A stretch of 64,000 nt of DNA from assembly GCA_028583605.1 (NCBI GenBank), contig CM053329.1, forward strand, positions 38,972,161-39,036,160, given 5' to 3'. Position numbers and translations under genes: made by a program. Source of the DNA: Dastarcus helophoroides. Lineage: Eukaryota; Arthropoda; Insecta; Coleoptera; Bothrideridae. The notes under the pieces were generated by a model that did no database searches, was not told the DNA's origin, and saw only the letters and a list, made by a program, of their open reading frames with translations. Position 1 is the first letter of the stretch. Every line of letters starts with the position of its first letter. This document shows, one piece after another, positions 34,461-45,384 of this stretch.

Positions 34461-35583
34461 ATTAGATTAGGGGATAGTCTCGTAAATAAGATTTTGGGGA
34501 TAACGTTAAAATTTTTTAAAACTAAATGGAAATTTTTAAAATAAGAGATTTTCAAATTTAAGATTAAAGTGTCAGATTTAAACTTAAGTTTTTGAGTTAC
34601 CTTTTGAAAATTTCATGAAAATGTGTCTGTGTCTAGTGAAATACATTTTTTTATTTATTATGGCTCCATTAAAACTTTCAAAATTCTCACTTTGGTAGAT
34701 TTTTGTTAACCGAGACTGCTTGAAATTTTAACGATCTATAAAGCTGGGACATAAGCAGATATTTGGAATTTGAAGTTAAATTTTAAATATTTATAGGAAA
34801 TTCACAGTTTAATGTTATAATTCCAAAAAAATGCCAAATTCCAAGTTGTATAAAACCGGATTGAAGTATTGATTTTACCAATAGATCTATGGTTTTACCA
34901 ACTAATTTCATTAGTGTCACTTTGTGCTAAATATTCCCCAAATGACAATTACGAAAAGGAAACATCAGTTTTTAGAACTGTCCAATGTTGAAATATTAAG
35001 GGGGCGTAAGATCTCGTTATTTCAACAATGAACGTCGCTAACTACCCCGGAGCTTGTGGTTTCAAATAACAAAAGGACAACGGTAGTTCTGGAACAGCAT
35101 GGGGCGAAATCTGATACCCAGAAAGTAATTGACAAATTTACCACTTGCAAAACGTCAGTTAATCACATTACCAATATCCCTGGCATGTTTCTAATTTAAA
35201 AGTGTGTAAAATATGCATGAAAACGAGCATATCTCTCGACAACGTAGGTAAAGTTGTAAATCAATTTTTCAATATTGCCTCTCGCTGCTGACGCCCTCTG
35301 AAAATATTCTGCGTGGAGAAATTTACCAGGAAGTGGATGAAATATTAACCCTTTACGTCCTGTTGCTGACAAGAGGTGGTTTCATTGAAAGGTTAGAAGA
35401 AATGACAAATAGAACTAATTCGGATGATGACTACTTTTTTAAATCTATTTGGAGTTGAGACGCTTGATTTATGTCGAGTGATTTTATCATCATAAGTTCC
35501 CGAGGACACAAATAGATTAATAATTTGATGGTGAATTATGCTTCCGGTTGGGGCGCAAAATTTATGAATTTATATCTGGATGA
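34461..35583. other. Low-copy region
   Basis: AT-rich to about 34990, then more balanced to 35.58 kb. Holds one small open frame, listed separately. No copy elsewhere in the window. Confidence 0.4.
35252..35458 (+). CDS. Short stop-to-stop open frame, unidentified
   Basis: Open from the codon after TAA (35249-35251) to TGA (35456-35458), 68 codons, with no ATG near the start. The middle reads LLTPSENILRGEIYQEVDEI and then LTLYVLLLTRGGFIERLEEM. The residue mix is more protein-like than the surrounding AT-rich frames, and the EVDEILTLY segment faintly recalls the dimerisation region of hAT transposases, but the diagnostic ERSFS-type motif does not follow. It may be a decayed transposase scrap or chance. 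Confidence 0.22.
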   Translation, partial: SCKSIFQYCLSLLTPSENILRGEIYQEVDEILTLYVLLLTRGGFIERLEEMTNRTNSDDDYFFKSIWS

Positions 35584-35599
35584 ATTGTTTATTGGTGGT

Positions 35600-36436
35600 T
35601 TGATATACAAATCTTGTCCTCTGGAAGCAAGAAAGATTAAAAAACACAACATAGGTTGCTCTAAAGCGTTTCGATAGCCAAACTATCATCTTTAGAGAGA
35701 TACTGTAGTAGTAGAGCAACTGTAGTAGTTAGAGCAACCTTTGTTGTGTTGTTTAATCTTTCTTGGTTTCAGGGGACAAGAATTGTTTATTGGTTGTTTG
35801 AAATACAAATATTATCCCCTGAAAGCAAGAAAGATTAAAAAAAACACAACAGAGGTTGCTCTAACGCGTTTCGATAACCAAGCTATCATCTTTAGAGAGA
35901 TACTGTAGTAGTAGAGCAACTATAGTAGTTAGAGCAACCTTTGTTGTGTTGTTTAATCTTTCTTGGTTTCAGGGGACAAGAATTGTTTATTGGTTGTTTG
36001 AAATACAAATATTGTCACACGAAAGCAAGAAAGATTAAAAAAAAACACAACAGAGGTTGCTCTAACGCGTTTCGATAACCAAGCTGTCATCTTTAGAGAG
36101 ATACTGTAGTAGTAGAGCAACTAAAGTAGTTAGAGCAACCTTTGTTGTGTTGTTTAATCTTTCTTAGTTTCAGGAGACAAGAATTGTTTATTGGTTGTTT
36201 GAAATACAAATATTGTCACACGAAAGCAAGAAAGATTAAAAAAAACATAACAGAGGTTGCTCTAACGCGTTTCGATAACCAAGCTGTCATCTTTAGAGAG
36301 ATACTGTAGTAGTAGAGCAACTATAGTAGTTAGAGCAACCTTTGTTGTGTTTTTTAATCTTTCTTGGTTTCAGGGGACAAGATTTGTATTTCAAATTTTG
36401 AAGATAACCAAGGACCAGTCCGTTCCATAAAAAAAT
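35600..36436. mobile_element. Tandem array of four FB palindromes
   Basis: Four left-right FB units of ~200 bp (boundary word ATTGTTTATTGGTTGTTTG near 35782, 35982 and 36183). Each has a left arm (GCAAGAAAGATTAAAAAA, GCTCTAACGCGTTTCGATAA), a shared centre GATACTGTAGTAGTAGAGCA and a right arm (GTTAGAGCAACCTTTGTTGT, TTTCAGGGGACAAGAATTG). Only the last unit has the head (CCAGTCCGTTCCAT then A7). The whole array is flanked by ATTGGTGGT (35591-35599) and ATTGGTAGT (36437-36445), a 9-bp target duplication with one mismatch. So one insertion was amplified in place. Confidence 0.92.
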
Positions 36437-36445
36437 ATTGGTAGT

Positions 36446-37284
36446 GACACCTTCTTCGTTTGCGTCGTTTAATAACATGGCCCATAGAAGTTGAGGACTA
36501 GGGAGGAATGATGGTGAATCGATGTTGACATCGGTGATTGAATATCAACGATTGACACAAATCGAACTCAAAATATCGATGTCGTATTAAAATGGATATT
36601 GTAAAATGACAACCAAAGTTGGCACTAATTGACTTTGGGCTTCAAAGTACTTGGAAACACATCTCTTACGTGAATTTTTTACATGTTGGGCTATTCTATC
36701 TCGTCTAGTTCAGGAAAAAACCAGATTCTAACAGAGAAAAATATTAAGTTTAAAAATATGTTACTTGGTCTAGTCTAGTCAAGTCTTTATTTATTCCTGT
36801 GACACGGTGACTAAAATGAAGATTATGAATTGTTTCATAGATTATTTAAATAGGGTTCAGTTCAAGAGACCGTAAGATAAACTTGGAATACAAAACCACT
36901 AAAGTGGGCATCACTTAAAACAAAAACTTAATTATTCTGGCAAGTTGTAATAGAGAATTCAACTTTAACGAAGTAAGAACGAAGTCAGCAGTCAAACTGG
37001 CGACCCTCGACATGCAAAGAAATTAAAGATGCGTTAAGTCCAATTTTCTTCATTAGACTCAATCTGCATTTCACCCTTCGAGACGCTTCGCTGCTCACTT
37101 TACTTCCCAACAACTGGAATTTTTACGAGGCTTATAAATTTGTTTAATTGCACTTCCATGCTAACTGTATACTTTCAGTGTCGTACAAATTAGCGAAATA
37201 AAATTTATTTGAAGAGTTACACCCCTTGTAACAATTTGGGAATGGAACCAAGCGTGATATTTGCAAAAGACGAAGTTAATGATT
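36446..37284. other. Low-copy region
   Basis: Balanced to AT-rich, no copy elsewhere in the window, no gene recognised. Small direct repeats such as GTGAC..GTGAC near 36800 are unremarkable. Confidence 0.4.
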
Positions 37285-37690
37285 ATGAAAGTCAAAAATG
37301 ACTTTTTTGATTTGAACGACTATAATTCAGGGAGAAATCATCGCACATAGCTGGGGGATCAATCAAATTAGAGAGAGATAAATTGTCTATAAGAATTCTT
37401 TAATGAGATTACTGTAGAAAAAATATTCGAAGTCAGTGGATCTTTTAAAGGATTAACAAAAATTTTGAAAAATTTACTGCCCATGATCTTTTATGATTAG
37501 TTAAAAGCTGTTCACGATAAAAGATTTTTAGCTTAAGATTCAAAAACTAGAAGCTTAAAGCTTTAATTCGCTGTTTTCTATTTTTCTCTATGACCACCTT
37601 TCTTTGAGTTACAGTCTATTGAAAATCGCCTTAAAATAAGAAATGTTTTTTTAAATATTATATAAATTCTGTTCCTAGTAATTTGAGCAA
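37285..37690 (-). repeat. Dispersed Sat1008-related copy, inverted
   Basis: The plus strand reads GATTTGAACGACTATAATTC then GGGAGAAATCATCGCAC, and further on TATTTTTCTCTATGACCACC and TTTGAGTTACAG, i.e. the inverse of Sat1008 blocks. Very similar in extent to the copy at 33850-34460. Confidence 0.72.
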
Positions 37691-38672
37691 TCATCTTAAA
37701 AATTAGTAAGCTTTTATTATGATTAATTGTGAATAGATAACAATTGAAATCTTAAAAATTGGCCAAGATTTACCATCTAGAACGGTAACGTAGGCCAACT
37801 GACGGAAATACATGTCGTTTTTTAATCGTGAATTTAGGAGATACCTAATAAAACATTTAAGGATAATACAGTAGCAGAATTTAATTTATTTATCTCGACT
37901 GTGTTCCCAATTATTATATCCTTGCAATTTTTGGATAAAACGTGTTGCCCCTGAAACAAACTGCTGTCAGACAGGTCACGTAGTCAACCAAGCGCAATAA
38001 AGGATCCCATTGCCTAGTCGTTACATAGGTAGTTAGTGCAGTGATTCGATTAAGGGAATCCGGCACTAAAAAGCGAATAACAATCAGCGTGAAAACGGCA
38101 ACTGGGTGGGTAGTGCGGGCAATCGTTCGGTCGTAACTGGCCAAGTCGCTATTGCCCCCCAGAGTGGCATGCTCTGCTCCTCATGCCGCCTTCCATTTAC
38201 TATCTCGATATCTCCTTAACCCTATCTGCGGAAACATGTGCCGAAAACAGGAACGAGATTGGTGATAAAACATCCAATAACGGTGGGCGCGCGCGTCGGG
38301 ACGCCCCGCGTCGACTCTAGTGCGTCCCCAGGTGCTCGTCCGCGGGCCACGTGGCCCATTACATCGGTATTTACCTTCACGGCTATTGTAATGGGCTCGA
38401 TAACGGCCCACGGCCGAGGAGATTCAATACCGGGACCGCGATGGCTCATTTACACCTCGTAATGGACTGGGTGACCTCGGGAATCTACTTTGAGTGTAGA
38501 AATTATCTTATGGACGCCAATGGAACCTGCTTCGTTAACACAAGACCCAATAAAATTTTCAGATGTTCACGGTCTAGAAGATTTAATGGAAGGAACATTA
38601 GGACCAACATTTAAATGAATAAGGTGACCCCTGAAAACTGCTGATGTATTAAAGGAGCCACATGAATAAAAG
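37691..38672. other. Low-copy region with a GC-rich patch at 38220-38470
   Basis: The patch includes GCGCGCGCG, many CG dinucleotides and the perfect 14-bp palindrome GGGCCACGTGGCCC at 38344-38357, centred on a CACGTG E-box. Frames across the patch on both strands show no recognisable protein. It resembles a regulatory or CpG-rich low-copy segment more than an exon. Confidence 0.4.
38344..38357. promoter_or_regulatory. Perfect palindrome with central E-box
   Basis: GGGCCACGTGGCCC is perfectly self-complementary. CACGTG is the core bound by bHLH factors of the Myc/Max and USF type. Function here is only suggested by the motif. Confidence 0.3.
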
Positions 38673-38806
38673 TTTTTTTTTGGTGGTTATCCTCAAAAAT
38701 TAAAATACAAAAATTTTTCCCTGAAACCAAGAAAGATTAAAAAACACAAAAAAGGTTGCTCTAATGCATTTCGACTGCAAAGATGTCATCTTCAGAGAGG
38801 TACTGA
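38673..38806. mobile_element. FB half element with T9 at the head
   Basis: A run of nine T precedes GGTGGTTATCCTC. Then come CCCTGAAACCAAGAAAGATT, TGCTCTAATGCATTTCGAC and ATCTTCAGAGAGGTACTGAG, where it stops at the palindrome centre. The right arm is missing. Confidence 0.88.
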
Positions 38807-39134
38807 GTTACTTTACTAAATCGAAATTAATTTTCAGAAAGTTCAAATAACTTACTCATGTTTTCAGGATCAAAAAACCCTTGAATATTACTCTGAATTT
38901 GCACCTCATAGTGGATATAAAACCACAAAATTCCTACCAAATTCTTACAAATATTTTGCAACCGGCTTGCAGCTAGACGGGGGATGAAGTGGGCATCGCC
39001 CTCTAAGAAGAAAAAAATGTCCTCGCTTTAGTATTTTTCATAAAAATCCAAATAAATATAATTTTCTGAAACAACTCAAAAATAAAAAACTTTAAATTAA
39101 ATCTTCAAATTTCTAGAGAAAATTGAAATCCAGA

Positions 39135-39215
39135 AAACCTCAAAATTTCAATAAGTAAAATCCCAGGAAACCTCAAAATTTCAAAAAGTAAAATCCCAGA
39201 AAACCTCAAAAAATC
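39135..39215. repeat. 33-bp minisatellite, about three units
   Basis: AACCTCAAAATTTCAA with AGTAAAATCCCAG recurs at steps of 33 bp (ACCT at 39137, 39170 and 39203). Small local slippage array. Confidence 0.8.
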
Positions 39216-39279
39216 AACAACAAAATTGAATTTTTTTCAACATGACTTTTTTCTAGGCGGTTAGAATGGGAATCAAATT

Positions 39280-40403
39280 TTTCAAAAATTAGGGGTTTTT
39301 TTGGAAAAATTTTGAACCTCAAATTTTGGACCTCATTCTAAAAACTTCAATTTTTATTCTTATTCTAAAAAATTCAATTTTCATTTCGATATCTCAGCTT
39401 TTTTTTGAAAAGAATTTTCACGTTTTCTTTAATTTGTAACTTTTTTCCAAATTTTTGGATCTACACTTTCAAATCATACTTTTTTCCTGAATGTTTCATT
39501 AGAAACTCAAAATGTCGACTAAGGTTTTCCAATTTTTTAATTATAACCTAAACATTTCTATCTTGATATTTCGATTTTTTTTGAAAATTTGGATCATTGA
39601 AAATGGGGTGTATAAACGATAGATTTTTGCTTTTACGCTTTGAACGTGATTTCCAACATGGACTTTACCCACATTTTTACTTGAATTTGCAGTTTCCATC
39701 CTAAATGACTTTGTCTTCAAATTGCGACTATTTTATTTGTAAAATGTTTCGTAATTTCGAGTCTTTTTTCGACAATTGGTCTTTAATCTTGAAATCTTCA
39801 TTCCAATTTCAAGTTTGAACTTTAAACTCAAAAATTTTCAACATTATTGTGAAAATTTTAAGTCAGATATTCGATTTGTTGTTAAAACTTTAAATAAACC
39901 TCGAAAGCAGGTAGTATTTAAATTCAACATTTCAGAAATTTTTTTAACTAATTTCATTAATAAAGTCGAAAGTTTGAATAAGGTCGAACCTTTACGTGAA
40001 AAAATTAAAAATTTGAAATCATGAATTCAAAATTTGAGGAAAAAAAAACCAGAAATTACTGAAAACTGGAAATTTTTTCTTGAAATATCATTTTTGTTTC
40101 AAAACTTTTAGTTTTTGCAAGTAAAATATAAATCTTGTGCCCTGGAACCAAGAAAGATTAAAAAACACAACAGAGGTTGCTCTAATTCGTTTCGATAGCC
40201 AAGCTATCATCTTCAAAGGGATACTGATCAGAGCGTTCCACCAAAATTTCAGTTTCAGGTAAAAAAATTCGTACTTTTCAAGCTGTTTGAAAAATTTGAA
40301 CTGTTCACATATTTTTTCATTAATTTCGAATTTCTTTTCCAGAACTTGATGATTTTAACATTAAAATTTGAAATTTTATGTCGATACTTCAAGTGAAGTA
40401 TCG
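39280..40403 (+). repeat. 1.1-kb dispersed duplication, copy 1
   Basis: Ordered matches to 44330-45384: TTTCATTAGAAACTCAAAAT / GTTACTAGAAACCCAAAAT, ACATTTTTACTT, GACTTTGTCTTCAAATT, CTTGAAATCTT, CCTCGAAAG, CGTGAAAAAATT and ATTAAAATTTGAAATTT. Divergence is moderate. FB lies within copy 1 near 40121-40247, where copy 2 has none. Conversely, copy 2 has FB insertions where copy 1 is empty. Confidence 0.8.
40121..40247. mobile_element. FB element with right arm mostly deleted
   Basis: A left arm (ATAAATCTTGTGCCCTGG, ACCAAGAAAGATTAAAAAAC, TTTCGATAGCCAAGCTATCA) passes at the centre straight to the head GCGTTCCACCAAAA. The ~100-bp right arm is lost. The paralogous site in copy 2 (near 45265) lacks the element. 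Confidence 0.82.
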
Positions 40404-40414
40404 AAATGTAAGTT

Positions 40415-40632
40415 TGGTGGAACGAACTGGTCGTTCGTTATCTTCAAAATTTGAAATACAGAACTTGTCCCCTGAAACCAAAAAATATTAAAAAACACAA
40501 CAAACGTTTGGACAGCCAAGCTGTATCTCTCTGAAGATGACAGCTTGGCTGTCGAAATGCATTAGAGCAACATTTGTTGTGTTTTTAAATCTTTCTTGGT
40601 TTCAGGGGACAAGTTCTGTATTTCAATTTTTA
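40415..40632. mobile_element. FB element, complete, with 11-bp target duplication
   Basis: The head TGGTGGAACGAACTGG leads a left arm (CCCCTGAAACCAAAAAATAT). The centre is CAAGCTGTATCTCTCTGAAG, then a right arm follows (GACAGCTTGGCTGTCGAAAT, TTTCTTGGTTTCAGGGGAC) ending TTTCAATTTTTAA. AAATGTAAGTT occurs at 40404-40414 and again at 40633-40643. One of the best-preserved insertions in the window. Confidence 0.93.
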
Positions 40633-40872
40633 AAATGTAAGTTGTTTTTTATCATCACTTTTTTCTCCAAAGTTCTAATTGTATTTAAATCTTTACTTTA
40701 AAATTCGAGTTTCCTTTCAAAATTTCAAATTTAAACTCGAAATTTGCTTTCATTTTATTTATTTTTCTTTGAAATACAAATTTTTGATTTTAAATTCAAA
40801 TTTTAGGAATATTTAAAAGAAATAGTTAAAGCGAAAATTTGAATTTTCATGTCGATATTTCAACTAAAGTAT

Positions 40873-41258
40873 CGAATTCTAATGCACAGACCAATAGGTT
40901 TGAACATTTATTATATTCCAAGTTTGGAAGCCAAAGACCAGTTTCGATCTTGTTAAATCTCGTCAAAATCGATCTTGTTAGATCTCGTCAAGATCGATCT
41001 TGTTAGATCTCGTCAAGATCGATCTTGTTAGATCTCGTCAAGATCGAAACCGGTCTTTGGTTTCCAAACTTCGGATCTAATAAATCTTCAAACCTATTGG
41101 TCTGCGCATTAGAATCATTGTCTTCTGGGAACTTTCCTAGAGAGCAACCCCTTTGCTAGGTGACAGTGTTTCAACTGTTGGTATTTCAGCTACCTATGGT
41201 TCACTGTATATGCCTGGAGGGCTGCATGAATTTGCAGTCTAGGATGTATTCTACTTGC
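40873..41258. mobile_element. Sat379-related solitary element with inverted arms and 10-bp target duplication
   Basis: CTAAAGTATC lies on both sides (40863-40872 and 41259-41268). Inside, a left arm (ATGCACAGACCAATAGGTTT ... AGACCAGTTTCGATC) is the inverse of a right arm (GATCGAAACCGGTCTTTGG ... CCTATTGGTCTGCGCATT). Between them is a 25-bp tandem repeat. A 3' tail follows (GGGAACTTTCCTAGAGAGCA, GGAGGGCTGCATGAATTTG, ending ATTCTACTTGC). Tail and right arm match one half of the Sat379 unit. So Sat379 units derive from, or gave rise to, a mobile element. Confidence 0.85.
40946..41046. repeat. 25-bp tandem repeat at the element centre
   Basis: GATCTTGTTAGATCTCGTCA with AGATC recurs every 25 bp (starts at 40971, 40996, 41021, with a mutated copy before). 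Each unit is nearly palindromic through GATCTTGTTAGATC and GATC ends. No unique spacers are present, so this is not a CRISPR array. Confidence 0.9.
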
Positions 41259-41268
41259 CTAAAGTATC

Positions 41269-41734
41269 AAAATTTAAACTGTTTTTATCGCGAGATTTTA
41301 TCCAAAGATCTAATTAATTTGAATCCTTTTTGCATTTGAATCTTTTCCTATTTTAACTTAAAACTCAAAATTTGTATTCATTTTATTCATTTTACTTTAA
41401 AATGCAAATTATTAACTTTGAATTCGAGCTCTGGACATATTTAAAGCAAAAATTCAACGCGAGAAAAAAATCAAAAATTTGAATTTAAACTGGAAATGTC
41501 GAGACAATTTTTTGTGTTCTGATTTTCCCTCAAAATTCCTACCTTAAAACAACTCATACTTAAATAATTCCTAAATAATTAAATACTGGTTGGCTTAGTA
41601 ATCAAATTGTGAGTGAAATTCGACAGTTTTTAAGTTTGTTTTCGAATGTCTAAATTTAAAGTTTAATCTAAAAATTTCTAATTTTTCTCGACTTTGACTT
41701 TGAACTCGAAGTTATAAAAAGTAACGACAATCTA
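41269..41734. other. AT-rich spacer
   Basis: Text resembles the 40650-40860 segment upstream of the inserted element (AACTCAAAATTTG, TTTTATTCATTTTACTTT). No genes. Confidence 0.45.
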
Positions 41735-44250
41735 AATCTCAAATTTAAACTGCACCATTTAAGCACAAAGCAAAAAACAATTGAGAAAAACTATAAAGTT
41801 TCTGTAAAATAATTAGGACTGCAATTTTTTTCAAAAAAATTTGTACTTTACGTAATAATTTTCTAGTTTTGACTTCGACCAAATCAAATTTTGACTTTAA
41901 TCCAAATTTTTGACCTTGCACTTAAAATTCAAAATCAAAATATTCCGATAAAACCGATACTTTGAGGTCAAACCTGAGATTTGAACATTAAAATAAAAAT
42001 TTGAAAAAAAAACTTTAAATTTTGAAAATGAAATTGAAAAACCTTTCAACTGGAAATTTTACAAAAAATGTTGAATACTGATTATAAATAAAGAATATTT
42101 TGAAAAAAATTGGAAGGTTGGAGATTAAAATCGAAATTAATGGTAAGAAAACGAAAAATAAATTTTAAATTTTGAAAATAAAATTGAGGAGCATTTCAAG
42201 GAAATTGTACGAAAAATGTGGAATCAAATCTCAAATTTAAACTGCACCATTTAGGCAAAAAGCAAAAAACAATTGAGAAAACTTTAAAGTTTCTATGAAA
42301 AAATTAGGACCGCAATTTTTTTCAAAAAAATTTGTACTTTACGTAATAATTATCTAGTTTTGACGTCGACTGAATCAAATTTTCGACTTTAATACAAATT
42401 TTTGACCTTGAACTTAAAATTTAAAGTTAAAATGTTGAGATAAAACCGATAATTGAAATCAAAACTAACATTTCAACATTAAAATAAAAATTTGAAAAAA
42501 AAACTTTAAATTCTGAAAATAAAATTGAAGAGCCTTTTAATTATAAATTTCACAAAAAATGTTAAATACTGATAATAAATAGGGAATATTTTGAAGAAAA
42601 TTGGAAGGTGCGAGATTAAAATCGAAATTGATGGTAAGAAATCGAGAAATAAATTTTAAATTTTGAAAATAAAATTGAGGAGCATTTCGACGGAAATTGT
42701 ACGAAAAATGTTGAATCAAATTTTCAACTTTAATCCAAATTTTTGACCTTGCACTTAAAATTGAAAGTCAAAATATTACGATAAAACCGATACTTTGAGA
42801 TCAAAACTGACATTTCAACATTAAAATAAAAATTTGAAAAAAAAAACTTTAAATTTTGAAAATAAAATTGAAGAGCCTTTCAATTATAGATTTCAAAAAA
42901 AACGTTAAATACTGATGGTAAATAGAAAATATTTTGAAAAAAATTGGAAGGTTCGAGATTAAAATCGAAATTGATGGTAAGAAATCGAAAAATAAATTTT
43001 AAATTGTGAAAATAAAATTGAGGAGCATTTCAATGAAAATTGTACAAAAAATGTTGAATCAAATTTTCAACTTTAATTAAAATTTTTGACCTTGCACTTA
43101 AAATTGAAAGTCAAAATATTACGATAAAACCGATACTTTGAGATCAAAACTGACATTTCAACATTAAAATAAAAATTGGAAAAAAAAACTTTAAATTTTG
43201 AAAATAAAATTGAAGAGCCTTTTAACTATAAATTTTACAACAAAATGTTAAATATTGATTATAAATAGACAATATTTTGAAAAAAATTGGAAGGTTCGAG
43301 ATTAAAATCGAAATTGATGGTAAGAAATCGAAAAATAAATTTTAAATTTTGAAAATAAAATTGAGGGGCACTTCAATGGAAATTGTACGAAAAATGTTGA
43401 ATCAAATTTTTAACTTTAATGCAAATTTTTGACCTTGCACTTTAAAGTCAAAATATTCAGATAAAATCGATACTTGAAATCAAAACTGACATTTCAACAT
43501 TAAAATAAAAATCTGAAAAAAAAAGTTTTAATTTTGAAAAAAGAATTGAAGAGCCAAATAACTAAAAATTTTACAAAAAAAAGTTGAATACTGATTATAA
43601 GTAGACAATATTTTGAAAAAAAATGGAAGGTTCGAGATTAAAATCGAAATTGATGGTAAGAAATCGAAAAAAAATATTAAATTTTGAAAATAAAATTGAA
43701 GAGTTTATTAACTAAAAATTGTACAAAAAATTTTGAATACTGATGATAAGTAGACAATATTTTGAGAAAGATTGGAAGGTTCGAGATTAAAATCGAAATT
43801 GATGGTAAGTAATCGAAAAAAAAAATATTAAATTTTGAAAATAAAATTGAAGAGCCTTTTAACTAAAAATTTTACAACATTTTTAAATACTAATTATAAG
43901 AAGACAATATTTTGAAAAAAATTGGAAGGTTCGAGATTAAAATCGAAATTGATGGTAAGAAATCGAAAAAAAAGATTCAATTTTGAAAATAAAATTCAAG
44001 AGCATTTCAACTAAAAGTTCTACAAAAAATGTTGAAAACTGATTAAAAATAGACAATATTTTTTAAAAAACTGGAAGATTCGATATTAAAATCAAAATTG
44101 ATGGCAAGAAATCGAAAAAAAACTTTATATTTTGAAAATAAAATTGAGGAGCATTCAAATGGGCACTTTAGGAAAAATGTTGAATATTGATAATAAATAG
44201 ACAATATTTTTGTCAAAAATTAAAAGCTTAAAGATTACAACCGAAAATTT
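41735..44250. repeat. Sat343: satellite with 491-, 343- and 150-bp unit forms
   Basis: The word GAGATTAAAATCGAAATTGA and its variants starts at 42121, 42612, 42955, 43298, 43634, 43783, 43933 and 44082. Spacings are 491, 343, 343, 336, 149, 150 and 149 bp. The 491-bp form holds an extra ~148-bp block (AATTTAAACTGCACCATTTA, TTTGTACTTTACGTAATAAT), seen at 41740-41880 and 42230-42370. The 343-bp form lacks it. The 150-bp form lacks a further ~193 bp (GACCTTGCACTTAAAATT block). So unit length falls stepwise along the array. Non-coding. Confidence 0.92.
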
Positions 44251-44329
44251 ATGACAAAAATATGAAACCTTGAGAAAAAAGTCGAAGAATCAATATGCAA
44301 ATTTTAAACGATTTTTTTATAGATTTAAA

Positions 44330-45384
44330 CCAGTTTACTCCAGTTTACTTCTAAAAATTTCCCTTTTTCTTGTAGTTAAGTTCTGGCGGTTTTACTAGAA
44401 TTTCGATTTTAGCTAAAGATTTTTTTAAAAATTGTACATTTTTCTAAAAATTTCACTCTAGTTGCAAAATATCAATTTTTGAAGCCAAATGTCTTATATA
44501 TTTCACATTTTTTTAAATCTGTATTTTCAAATTTTAATTCTTTCCTAAATATGTTACTAGAAACCCAAAATTTTGACTGAGGTTTTTAATTTTTTTTTAT
44601 TATAATTTCAAGAATTCGATTCAATCTCGATATTTCGACTTTTTTCTAAAAATTTGAACAACATTTTTACTTTAAAAATTGAAATACAAATCTTCTTTCC
44701 TGAAACCAAGAAAGATTAAAAAAGACAACAAAAGAAGTTGCTCTAACGCGTTTCGATAGCCAAGCTATTATCTTCAGAGAGAGAAGATTTGTATTTCCAA
44801 TTTTTGAAGATAACCCAGGACGAGTCCGTTCCACAAAAAAAAATTATTTTAATTTTAAAATTAGCACTTACCATCCAAAATTTTGACTTTGTCTTCAAAT
44901 TCCAATATTTTATTTGCAAACTCCTCTTAATTTCGAGACTTTTCTGAAAATTATAACCTTGAAATCTTGATTTTAATTTCATTCGAAGTTCCAACTCGAA
45001 AATTTTTAGCATTATCATAGAAATTTTAACTCAAAAATTCGATTTATTCCAAAAATTTTAATTTAACCTCGAAAGTTCGTACTTATATTTAAAATTTCGG
45101 GAAATTTTTAAACTAATTTCATAAAAAAAGTAGAATTTGCTTGTATTTAAAATCAAACCTCCACGTAAAAAAATTGAAAATTTGAAATCATTAAGTCAAA
45201 GTTCGGGAAAAAATAAAAGAAATTTCTAAAAACTGGAACATTTTTTTTCAATATTTTTAGTTTTAGATGAAAAATATTGTACTCTTCAACCTTGTTAAAA
45301 AATTTGAACTAAAATATTTTTGGTTTTCTCACAAATTTCGAGTTTTTTACCCAGAAGTTGATATGTTAATATTAAAATATGAAA
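44330..45384 (+). repeat. 1.1-kb dispersed duplication, copy 2
   Basis: Paralogue of 39280-40403 in direct orientation, on the other side of Sat343. It is interrupted by FB at 44678-44843, where copy 1 reads straight through (ACATTTTTACTTGAATTTGC), and ends in the FB half at 45384. Confidence 0.8.
44678..44843. mobile_element. FB element, head on the right, A9 end
   Basis: A left arm (TGAAACCAAGAAAGATTAAA, GCTCTAACGCGTTTCGATAG, TTATCTTCAGAGAGAG) is joined to the outermost right arm (AGATTTGTATTTCCAATTTT, GAAGATAACCCAGGACGAG, TCCGTTCCAC) and nine A. The inner right arm is deleted. Flanking TTTTACTTTAAAAA and TTTTAATTTTAAAA may be a decayed target duplication. Confidence 0.85.

Noticed and set aside
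40946..41046. CRISPR-like direct repeats of 25 bp
   Set aside because: Repeats are contiguous with no unique spacers, in a eukaryotic repeat context. It is a minisatellite inside a mobile element.
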